This document shows positions 1-6,673 of a DNA stretch of 9,774 nt, piece by piece. The stretch is from Bacilli bacterium. GTDB taxonomy: Bacteria > Bacillota_I > Bacilli_A > RFN20 > CAG-826. Below the pieces are notes generated by a model. The model saw only the letters and a list, made by a program, of their open reading frames with translations, did no database searches and was not told the origin of the DNA. The position numbers and the translations under genes are program-made. The stretch's first letter is position 1, and every line of letters starts with the position of its first letter. The stretch covers positions 1 through 9,774 of the forward strand of contig JAFZUD010000011.1 of the NCBI GenBank assembly GCA_017618495.1, written 5' to 3'.

Positions 1-124
1 AACTGTTGACTTCGATACCCTTGAAGACAACACCGTCACCATCCGCGACCGCGATACCATGCAGCAAATCCGCATGCCAATCGACGAGCTCGTCAAACAT
101 TTCGAAGACAAATTCGTATTCTAA
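1..124 (+). CDS. glyQS: Glycyl-tRNA synthetase, C-terminal end (partial)
   Basis: Only the last 40 codons and the TAA stop are in the window; the 5' part lies upstream. The reading frame begins at base 2. The piece contains TVTIRDRDTMQQIRMPIDEL, which matches the C-terminal anticodon-binding domain of the single-chain class II glycyl-tRNA synthetase, where a VTxRDRDT motif sits near the end. The enzyme attaches glycine to tRNA-Gly in the cytoplasm. Its position directly before dnaG and rpoD is the order I recall from Mycoplasma genitalium, and it suggests the single-chain form rather than separate GlyQ and GlyS subunits. The 22-bp gap to dnaG suggests one operon. The family call rests on a short stretch but is supported by the gene order. 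Confidence 0.85.
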   Translation, partial: TVDFDTLEDNTVTIRDRDTMQQIRMPIDELVKHFEDKFVF

Positions 125-146
125 GTTCGCTTAAAGGAGGCAATTG

Positions 147-1970
147 ATGGCCTATTCACCTGAACTCATCGACGCATTATTGGCCCAAACCGATATCGTC
201 GATGTCATCAAGGCTTACATCCCGGTTACCAAAAAGGGTCGCAACTACATGGCCCTTTGTCCTTTTCATGATGACAAGCACCCAAGTTTGTCCATCTCCC
301 CAGAGAGACAGATCTTCAAATGCTTCGTCTGTGGAACGGCTGGAAACGCCATCACATTCGTCTCCAAATACGAGAAGATCTCTTATGGTGAAGCTGTCCG
401 TAAGGTGGCCGATATCGTTGGCTTCCATGACGACAGACTCGAAAAAGAGGCGTTTGTCCCCAAGAAAGACCTAACTCTTGAACCTTTATATAACTGCATC
501 AATGACTTGCAGAAGTTCTATGAGTACGACCTCAGCATCCCTGAAGGCAAGATAGCGAAAGATTACCTTGCCGAAAGGAACATCGACGAGGCTCAGGTAA
601 AGAAATACAAAATCGGTTATTCCTTAGCCGATGGCCGAAAGACCATCGAGTTCTTGCTCGCCCATAACCATTCCCTCAAGTCCATTGAGGACATCGGCAT
701 TGCCTTAGCGAGCAATAATGCCAAAGACGCTAACGCCGGAAGACTTATCTTCCCGTTATGCGATCCAAATGGCCAGGTCGTCGGATTCAGCGCTCGTAAG
801 CTTAAGAAAGAGCAGGATCCGAAGTACGTCAATTCTCCTGAGACCCCAATCTTCCATAAAGGAAAGATTCTCTATAACTACCATAACGTCAAAGGAATCG
901 CCCGCCATGAAGGCTATGTCTACGTCCTTGAAGGATTCATGGATGTCATGGCTCTCGACAAAGCGGGAATTCCTAGCGCCGTCGCCCTTATGGGCACCGC
1001 CTTATCATCTGACCAAATCGCATTATTGAGGAAACTTAACTGCGAAATAAGGCTTTGCCTTGATGGTGATGCCGCCGGTCAAATCGGCATGATGAAGATC
1101 ATCACTCAGCTTAATGCCGCCGGCTTGCAATACCGTTTGGTCAGCAATCCTAACGATCTACGTGACCCAGACGACATTCTCCAAGAAAGTGGTCCTGAGG
1201 CCTTAAAGGAAGCCATGTCCCATCTTGTCGATGCGATGGACTTCCAAATCAACTATTACCTCAACGTCAAGAAACTTGAGACGCCTGATGAACGTCGAAA
1301 AGTCATGCTTTACTTCATTAGGTTCCTCAGAAACGTCCCAGCTGGAATCGACCGTGATAACTACATTGCCAAACTCTCAAAAGCGACTGGCTATGAGATG
1401 GAGGCAATCAGGTTCCAAATCAACCGAAAGATCGTCAGCAAAGAGGACGAAGAGGAAGCGAGCATCGCCGTTGATGAACTCGACTTCTCAAGACTCCATC
1501 CTGAAAAACTCCTCCAAAAGAGGCTTCTCAGGGCGGAACGACAGGCTCTCTACTACATGCTTAACGAGATGAGCGCAGTCAAATACTTCGAAGATAAGAT
1601 CGGCAATTTCTATACATCGGTCTACAACCAGATCGCCAACTACATCGTCGATTACCAAGAGTCGCGAAAGGAAAGCGTTACATTGCCATTGCTTATCAAC
1701 GATATCTCGAACGCCAACGACGAAGACGCTGATACGCTTATCAGCCGTCTGACCGAAATATCATCTGAACGTTATTACCCGCCTTACACTGACCAAGGGA
1801 TGCAAGAGGTAATCAGCGTCATCAAAGACGAGAAAGACAAGATATTCGATCGTGAGCAAACCACCAAAGCCATATCAAGGAAAGATGCCGACCCTCATCA
1901 GATCGGCGAAGCCCTCAAAGACTTTGCGGCTAGACAAAGAGAACGACTCAAGCGAAATAAAAAAGATTAA
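147..1970 (+). CDS. dnaG: DNA primase DnaG
   Basis: DnaG makes the short RNA primers for DNA replication, working with the replicative helicase. The protein is 607 residues, normal for the family. The N-terminal CHC2 zinc ribbon is complete, with C38, H41, C59 and C62 inside CPFHDDKHPS and KCFVCG. The TOPRIM catalytic core shows the conserved Glu in EGFMD (E262) and the DGD metal-binding acidic motif (D306-D308). The C-terminal third, which should bind helicase, is poorly conserved, as usual. Two starts are adjacent, TTG at 144 and ATG at 147. I chose ATG because the strong AAAGGAGG at 133-140 lies 6 bases before it and only 3 before TTG. The sigma factor gene follows 19 bases later, forming the classical primase-sigma macromolecular synthesis unit. 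No promoter is visible in the short upstream gap, so expression is probably from upstream of glyQS. Confidence 0.97.
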   Translation: MAYSPELIDALLAQTDIVDVIKAYIPVTKKGRNYMALCPFHDDKHPSLSISPERQIFKCFVCGTAGNAITFVSKYEKISYGEAVRKVADIVGFHDDRLEKEAFVPKKDLTLEPLYNCINDLQKFYEYDLSIPEGKIAKDYLAERNIDEAQVKKYKIGYSLADGRKTIEFLLAHNHSLKSIEDIGIALASNNAKDANAGRLIFPLCDPNGQVVGFSARKLKKEQDPKYVNSPETPIFHKGKILYNYHNVKGIARHEGYVYVLEGFMDVMALDKAGIPSAVALMGTALSSDQIALLRKLNCEIRLCLDGDAAGQIGMMKIITQLNAAGLQYRLVSNPNDLRDPDDILQESGPEALKEAMSHLVDAMDFQINYYLNVKKLETPDERRKVMLYFIRFLRNVPAGIDRDNYIAKLSKATGYEMEAIRFQINRKIVSKEDEEEASIAVDELDFSRLHPEKLLQKRLLRAERQALYYMLNEMSAVKYFEDKIGNFYTSVYNQIANYIVDYQESRKESVTLPLLINDISNANDEDADTLISRLTEISSERYYPPYTDQGMQEVISVIKDEKDKIFDREQTTKAISRKDADPHQIGEALKDFAARQRERLKRNKKD

Positions 1971-1989
1971 AGAAAGGAAGCAAAACCCC

Positions 1990-3528
1990 ATGCCAAAGAA
2001 AGAAAAACAAGAACTTGCTGAAGAGAAGAAAACCAAGAAGGCTCCTGCTAAGAAAGCAGCCAAAAAGAAAGCCGAGGATGATGCTTTCGAATCTTTTGAC
2101 GCCGGATTTAACGACGTCGATATCGATGATTCCGAGGATTCTGGCAATGATAAAACCTTAGAAGCCATTAAGAAACAATTCATGAAAAAGGCCAAGTCCA
2201 GCGGCTCGATCAACCAAGAAGAGCTCATGGATGTCGCCGCCAAACACGATATCAGCGAGAACGACTTAGAGGGCCTCATCGCTTTCTTCAGTGAGAACAA
2301 TATCAAAGTCATCACCGATGAAGAGGAGGCCGAAGATGAAGACATCGATCCTTCGATGCTCGATCTTGAAAAAGCCAACCGCGAAGCCGAAGAAGAAATC
2401 GATGACGTCGATATCGATGAAACCGATCAGGAAATCGCTAACATCGATGACAGCACGATTGATGAGTTCGCTAGAGTTCAATCGGGCGACGTCAAAGTCA
2501 ATGACTCCGTCAAAATGTACCTCAAGGAGATTGGCAAGGTCCGCTTGCTTACCGCCAAAGAGGAAACCGAACTCGCCGAAACCATCAAACGTGGCGAGGC
2601 TGCCAAAGAACAGTACGACAAGAGAATCGCCCACAAGGACGAGGAATTAGCCGCTCTTAAGGCCAAATGCGAAGCCGAAGGGCTCGATCTTAGCGTTGAA
2701 ACAAGCAAGCTCGAGGCCGACTTAAGAGGCCTTTACTATGAAGGCGAGGAAGGCGTTAACGCTAAGAACCGCTTAATCACCGCGAACCTCCGTCTTGTCA
2801 TTGCTATTGCAAAACACTACGTTGGCCGTGGCATGCACTTCCTTGATTTGATCCAGGAAGGCAACATGGGTCTTATCAAAGCCGTTGAGAAATTCGACTA
2901 CACCAAAGGTTTCAAGTTCTCAACCTACGCGACTTGGTGGATCCGTCAGGCCATTACCCGTGCCATCGCTGACCAAGCCAGAACCATCCGTATCCCAGTT
3001 CATATGGTTGAAACCATCAACAAGATGACCAGGGTTCAGCGTCAGCTTGTCCAAGAACTTGGCAGAGACCCAACACCAGAGGAAATCAGCAAGAAGATGG
3101 AAGGCGCTCTCACCCCAGAAAGAATCCGTGAGATTCAGCGCATCGCTCTTGAACCAGTTTCCCTTGAAACTCCAATCGGTGAGGAAGATGATTCCCACCT
3201 TGGCGACTTTATCGAAGATAAAGAAGTCCAATCCCCAGAGGAATTCACCACAAAATCCCTCTTAAAGGATGAACTTTACGAAATCATGCACGATTTAACC
3301 GACCGCGAAGAAAGAGTCCTCAGACTCCGCTATGGCCTTGATGACAACCGTCCAAGGACCCTTGAGGAAGTCGGCAAAGAATTTGGCGTTACTCGTGAGC
3401 GTATCCGTCAGATTGAAGCCAAAGCTATCAGAAAGCTCCGCCATCCAACGAGAGCCAAGAGACTTGGCGACTATCAGGACGCTTATTACCCAGAGGGACC
3501 AGATACCCACTCCAAGGGCAATAAATAA
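1990..3528 (+). CDS. rpoD: Housekeeping RNA polymerase sigma factor (SigA/RpoD)
   Basis: This primary sigma-70 factor directs RNA polymerase to -10/-35 promoters. It has 512 residues, against about 371 for Bacillus subtilis SigA. Start: ATG at 1990 has AAAGGAAG at 1973-1980, 9 bases upstream; an in-frame ATG at 1852 lies deep inside dnaG and is rejected. Order: Lys/Ala-rich tail (1-30), region 1.1-like segment (about 55-110), acidic linker (110-165), region 1.2 (about 168-206, VNDSVKMYLKEIG), an extra segment of about 50 residues (207-256), region 2 (257-336, with DLIQEGNMGL and YATWWIRQAITRAI), region 3, and region 4 with its helix-turn-helix (about 456-485, GVTRERIRQIEAKA). Region 2 and the helix-turn-helix match SigA nearly residue for residue. 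The extra length comes from the N-terminus and the insert between regions 1.2 and 2.1. It is probably cotranscribed with dnaG and trmK. Confidence 0.97.
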   Translation: MPKKEKQELAEEKKTKKAPAKKAAKKKAEDDAFESFDAGFNDVDIDDSEDSGNDKTLEAIKKQFMKKAKSSGSINQEELMDVAAKHDISENDLEGLIAFFSENNIKVITDEEEAEDEDIDPSMLDLEKANREAEEEIDDVDIDETDQEIANIDDSTIDEFARVQSGDVKVNDSVKMYLKEIGKVRLLTAKEETELAETIKRGEAAKEQYDKRIAHKDEELAALKAKCEAEGLDLSVETSKLEADLRGLYYEGEEGVNAKNRLITANLRLVIAIAKHYVGRGMHFLDLIQEGNMGLIKAVEKFDYTKGFKFSTYATWWIRQAITRAIADQARTIRIPVHMVETINKMTRVQRQLVQELGRDPTPEEISKKMEGALTPERIREIQRIALEPVSLETPIGEEDDSHLGDFIEDKEVQSPEEFTTKSLLKDELYEIMHDLTDREERVLRLRYGLDDNRPRTLEEVGKEFGVTRERIRQIEAKAIRKLRHPTRAKRLGDYQDAYYPEGPDTHSKGNK

Positions 3529-3548
3529 CCTTTATCGAACATAATACG

Positions 3549-4229
3549 ATGAAAAAGCTTTCTAACAGGTTGCTCAAACTTGCGGAATATGTTGTTCCAG
3601 GTTCTTTCGTCGCAGATATCGGAAGCGACCACTGTCTGCTTCCGATTTTCTTATGCCAAAAAGGTTTAGTAACCGGAGCTTTTGCAGTCGATAACAAAAA
3701 AGGTCCTTATGGACGCATGGTTGAAGCAATTGAAGAAGCAGGGCTGGAAGATACGATCACTCATTCATTGAGCGATGGCATCGAAAAGCTTGATCCGCGT
3801 TGCGACACTGTCGTATTGGCTGGCATGGGCGGTCGACTAATTTCAGAAATTTTGACTAGTCATAAAGAAAGATTAGAGAATGTAAGGTATATACTCGTTG
3901 ATGCCCATACAGATCTTGAATTCGTCTATGAGGCGCTAGCTTCACTAGACTTTGAGATCGAGATGAGTACATTCCTTATCGACAAAGGCAAGCCGTATGA
4001 CATAATGCGGTGGAGGAAGGCTGAAACAAAGCCGTCTTACACAGCGTTAGAGAAGAAATATGGCTACTTTAACGTAAGGCATCCTAATGAAGCTTGGAAA
4101 GAGTATTATGCCAGACAAATAGAAGTCAGCGAGAACATCAAAAAGGCACTTCCTAAAGATTCGGATAAAATCAAGGAATTAGACGCTCAAATAAATGAGA
4201 TAAAAAACATATTAAAAATAGGCGATTGA
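3549..4229 (+). CDS. trmK: tRNA (adenine22-N1)-methyltransferase TrmK
   Basis: TrmK methylates N1 of adenine 22 in tRNA using S-adenosylmethionine. The 226-residue protein has the SAM-binding motif I as VADIGSDH (21-28), the family motif AGMGG (91-95), and a charged C-terminal helical segment (about 190-225) that fits the coiled-coil end of this family. The start MKKLSNRLLKLAEYV aligns with the known N-terminus of Bacillus TrmK. No SD site lies in the 20 bases after the rpoD stop, so translation may depend on coupling or readthrough from rpoD. The gene after sigA in Bacillus and in mycoplasmas is also trmK-like. Its base composition is visibly more AT-rich than rpoD, with more ATA, CTA and TTG codons, which I read as weaker codon selection rather than transfer. 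It ends in TGA, which shows the standard code. Confidence 0.92.
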   Translation: MKKLSNRLLKLAEYVVPGSFVADIGSDHCLLPIFLCQKGLVTGAFAVDNKKGPYGRMVEAIEEAGLEDTITHSLSDGIEKLDPRCDTVVLAGMGGRLISEILTSHKERLENVRYILVDAHTDLEFVYEALASLDFEIEMSTFLIDKGKPYDIMRWRKAETKPSYTALEKKYGYFNVRHPNEAWKEYYARQIEVSENIKKALPKDSDKIKELDAQINEIKNILKIGD

Positions 4230-4247
4230 TACTTCATTCGCCTTATT
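4217..4247. terminator. Bidirectional hairpin terminator between trmK and ispH
   Basis: AATAGGCGA (4217-4225) pairs with TCGCC-T-TATT (4238-4247), with one bulged T and a 12-nt loop. The left arm overlaps the end of trmK, including part of its last codons. On the plus strand the stem is followed by a T-rich but interrupted tract. On the minus strand it is followed by TTTTT and then a further T-run. It can therefore serve ispH, about 130 bases upstream on that strand, at least as well as trmK. No other hairpin with a T-run separates these convergent genes. Confidence 0.6.
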
Positions 4248-4281
4248 TATCTATTTCATTACAATTAACTTAATAGTGTAG

Positions 4282-4364
4282 TAGTTGTGAATAATGAAAA
4301 ATCTTTCAAACTACTAATACACAACTAGGTTAAAACTAATCGCTTTCTAATCTTTTAATTAGTT
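4282..4364. repeat. AT-rich intergenic inverted repeats
   Basis: TAGTTGTG (4282-4289) is complementary to CACAACTA (4320-4327) across a 30-nt loop, and AACTAAT (4334-4340) is complementary to ATTAGTT (4358-4364). The element CTAAT/ATTAG recurs several times. These are weak AT stems downstream of ispH and could add to 3'-end formation on the minus strand. No gene is visible between 4230 and 4376. Confidence 0.35.
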
Positions 4365-4376
4365 ATTCTTTAAATA

Positions 4377-5249
4377 TTAAAGCTTTTCAAGATAGGCCTT
4401 AACTTCTTCAAATTCCCTTAATCCAGTAGATGCTCCGCTGATCAAAGCCGCGTGTTTGAACGGTTTAACTAACGCTTTCTTAAGGTCCTGGACATCAAGG
4501 CATCTTAGGATAACTGCCTTAGGATATTTAGATGTTGCGAGTTCAAGAAGCTTCATGGTGTTGTTGCTTGTCTTTGAACCCATAACAACATAGAGATCGA
4601 TGTCTTCTGGCGCGGTGCAAATGGCGCTTTGTCTTCTATCGGTGGCGTCACAAACCCTAGCAGCAACATCAATTTCAGAGAAATGGTCTTTTAGTAAGGA
4701 AACAGAGTCTTTCATTTCCTCAGTCCCCATTGTTGTTTGTGAAACTAAAAGTGGATTTTTGGCGGTTACTTGACCAAAATCAAAAGGTTTTTTAGGTTCA
4801 AACAGGAAAATTTTCGATGGGTCGATCTTAAGCGTGCCTTCTGTTTCGGCGTGACCAGCTTGTCCAATGAAGATAACTTCGCCGCCTTCCGTAATTCTTT
4901 TCTTAATGAGAGTGGAATTGGCTTTCACGAAAGGACATGTTGCGTCATAACTAATCAACCCTTTGGCAGTGGCTTTCTCATCTAGATGAGGATCGTGTCC
5001 GTGAGCGGAAAACACGATGATATCGTTCTTTTTCAAGGTATCTATCCATTCAGAAAGACTCTTTTTCCGTTCATCCAAAATGATGAAGCCGTCTTTGACG
5101 AGGTCTCCGATCACCTTTTCGTTATGAACAAGGTTCCCAAGAATGTAGATTGGTTGATCCGGATGTTCTTTCTTGGCTTTGTAAGCGTGATCAAGAGCTT
5201 TTTGGACTCCTGCGCAGAAGCCGTGAGGATTTATGACTGTAACCTTCAT
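4377..5249 (-). CDS. ispH: 4-hydroxy-3-methylbut-2-enyl diphosphate reductase IspH
   Basis: IspH carries out the last step of the MEP pathway, reducing HMBPP to isopentenyl and dimethylallyl diphosphate with a [4Fe-4S] cluster. The 290-residue protein keeps the three cluster cysteines: C12 in GFCAGV, C105 in DATCP and C200 in RVCDAT. It also has the substrate-site residues H42 (VHN), H83 (SAHG), H133 and E135 (GHAETEG), T172/T173 (QTTMG), the SxN segment in GSKTSNNT, and S274 in GASTG. I chose ATG at 5249 because MKVTVINPHGFCAGV is the family N-terminus; GTG at 5264 would add MIIKA. Neither start has an SD site. It diverges from cshB over 62 bp, and a GATAAT -10-like box lies just before the ATG. 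With ispG in the same window it shows an active MEP pathway. All key residues are intact. Confidence 0.95.
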   Translation of the reverse strand: MKVTVINPHGFCAGVQKALDHAYKAKKEHPDQPIYILGNLVHNEKVIGDLVKDGFIILDERKKSLSEWIDTLKKNDIIVFSAHGHDPHLDEKATAKGLISYDATCPFVKANSTLIKKRITEGGEVIFIGQAGHAETEGTLKIDPSKIFLFEPKKPFDFGQVTAKNPLLVSQTTMGTEEMKDSVSLLKDHFSEIDVAARVCDATDRRQSAICTAPEDIDLYVVMGSKTSNNTMKLLELATSKYPKAVILRCLDVQDLKKALVKPFKHAALISGASTGLREFEEVKAYLEKL

Positions 5250-5256
5250 GGCTTTA

Positions 5257-5262
5257 ATTATC
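5257..5262 (-). promoter_or_regulatory. Candidate -10 box of ispH (leaderless position)
   Basis: Read on the minus strand, bases 5262-5257 are GATAAT, one base from the TATAAT consensus. The ATG begins 7 bases later at 5249, so transcription would start at or within a base of the start codon. No good -35 box is seen at the expected distance. The lack of any SD site fits a leaderless transcript. Confidence 0.45.
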
Positions 5263-5296
5263 ACTCGTTGATGATGCGAATAAAAGGAACTTCCTC

Positions 5297-5302
5297 TATA
5301 AT
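5297..5302 (+). promoter_or_regulatory. Candidate -10 box of cshB (near-leaderless position)
   Basis: A perfect TATAAT ends 9 bases before the cshB ATG at 5312. The predicted transcription start is A5309, which leaves a leader of about 3 nt. A TTGATG at 5268-5273 lies 23 bases upstream, too far for a normal -35 box. No SD site precedes the ATG. Confidence 0.5.
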
Positions 5303-5311
5303 AAACTCATT

Positions 5312-6673
5312 ATGAGTTTCAAATCGTTTAACCTCTCCCAACAATTAACAAACGCCTTAGCCAAACTAGGCTATATAGATCCATCTCCAGTTCAGAAGGC
5401 CATTATTCCAAAGGCTCTCCGTGGAATCTCTTTGCTTGCTCAAAGCGAAACCGGCAGTGGAAAGACGCACGCTTTCCTTATCCCTCTCATCGAAAAGATC
5501 GATATGAACCTCAATAGGCCACAAGCCATCGTCATTTCTCCAACCAGAGAACTAGCTAGGCAGACCTATGAATTCGCTTTTGAGTTCACTCGTTTCTTCC
5601 CAAAATTCAAGGTCCGTCTCTATTCTTCCGAGAGCGATGTTAGCGACAACGTTGAAGGAAAAAGCGTCCCTCCTCAGCTAATCATTGGAACCCCGGGAAG
5701 ACTTAAAGACCTTCTCGTCACAAAACACATCTTCTTCTTAGGCAACATCAAGCGCGTTGTTCTTGATGAAGCCGATATGCTTTTGGACATGGGATTCTTC
5801 GGCGATATCGAAGATATCTTTGCCAATTTAGAAGAGCCTCAGACGATGGTTTTCTCTGCGACATTGAAGCAGAACCTCAAAGACGAACTTCTCAAATTCG
5901 TGAGAAGCGACTTCCAATTTGAGAACGATAACGTTCAGACTGCATCGACTGTTAAGCACCATCTCATCGATATCAAACACATCGGTGAAAGTGCTGCTTT
6001 GCTTACTTTCTTAAAAATCAGAAAGCCATATTTGGCGATTATCTTCGCCTCAACCGTAGACAAGGTCAACCAAATCAACAAGTCTCTGAAAGAGAATGGC
6101 TTTGACACAATTTACTTCACCGGTTCCTTGGACGATCGTTCTAGGAAGAAAGCTCTCCGTCAGATCAAGAGCAACAAATACAGCATCATCGTCGCTAGCG
6201 ACATCCTTTCACGTGGCTTAGATATTCCTGATGTCAGTGACGTCATCTCCGTCGACCTTCCAAACGATTTAGAGTTCTATCATCACCGCGCAGGACGTAC
6301 GGGTAGATTCGGAAAAGCCGGTGATTCCTGGGTTTTCTTTAATGCTGACACCACAAGTGGACCAATTGCCCTCCAGAAAGAAGGTGTTAAGTTTGATTAC
6401 TTCTCCTTGAAAGGAAATGAACTTAAGACCGAGACGCTCGGCCCAAGCGAAAAACGTAAGTTAACCAAGAAGAAAGAACTTCCTGAAGCCGAGATGAAAG
6501 ACATTAAGATCGCTAAGGCTCTTTCAAGAACAAAAGGCGTTGAACCTGGCTATAAAAAGAAAAAGAAAGAGGCCATCGACAAGGTTAAGCGCAAATACCG
6601 TCGAATGGCCATTAGAAACAGCGTTCGTAAACAGCTAGATATTTCTTTTAGAAATAACGATGATGAGGATTAA
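5312..6673 (+). CDS. cshB: DEAD-box RNA helicase, CshB type
   Basis: This is an ATP-dependent RNA helicase, by family likely to work in ribosome assembly, mRNA turnover or cold adaptation. Its 453 residues carry the full motif set: Q motif near 6-28 (FNLSQQL, PSPVQKAIIP), Walker A-type motif I ETGSGKT (46-52), PTRELA (77-82), TPGR (127-130), DEAD (152-155), SAT (182-184), motif V SRGLDIP (300-306) and motif VI HRAGRTGR (325-332). The C-terminus is a highly basic tail with the sequence EPGYKKKKKE. From memory, B. subtilis CshB has a similar KPGYKKK stretch, so I prefer CshB over CshA. The start has no SD site and lies just behind a TATAAT. The stop codon overlaps the ispG stop on the other strand, and a terminator lies 15 bases downstream. 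Confidence 0.93.
   Translation: MSFKSFNLSQQLTNALAKLGYIDPSPVQKAIIPKALRGISLLAQSETGSGKTHAFLIPLIEKIDMNLNRPQAIVISPTRELARQTYEFAFEFTRFFPKFKVRLYSSESDVSDNVEGKSVPPQLIIGTPGRLKDLLVTKHIFFLGNIKRVVLDEADMLLDMGFFGDIEDIFANLEEPQTMVFSATLKQNLKDELLKFVRSDFQFENDNVQTASTVKHHLIDIKHIGESAALLTFLKIRKPYLAIIFASTVDKVNQINKSLKENGFDTIYFTGSLDDRSRKKALRQIKSNKYSIIVASDILSRGLDIPDVSDVISVDLPNDLEFYHHRAGRTGRFGKAGDSWVFFNADTTSGPIALQKEGVKFDYFSLKGNELKTETLGPSEKRKLTKKKELPEAEMKDIKIAKALSRTKGVEPGYKKKKKEAIDKVKRKYRRMAIRNSVRKQLDISFRNNDDED

Noticed and set aside
1852..1989. Upstream in-frame ATG extending rpoD by 46 residues into dnaG
   Set aside because: The ATG at 1990 has a good SD site; the extension would overlap the dnaG end in another frame and adds no known domain.
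5250..5264. GTG start for ispH adding five residues
   Set aside because: The family begins at the MKVTVINPHGFC segment, and no SD site supports the GTG. It would also fall inside the proposed -10 box.
6640..6656. Inverted repeat TATTTCT-TTT-AGAAATA near the cshB 3' end as an ispG terminator
   Set aside because: The stem is almost all A/T and has no T-run after it on the minus strand, so it is a poor terminator.
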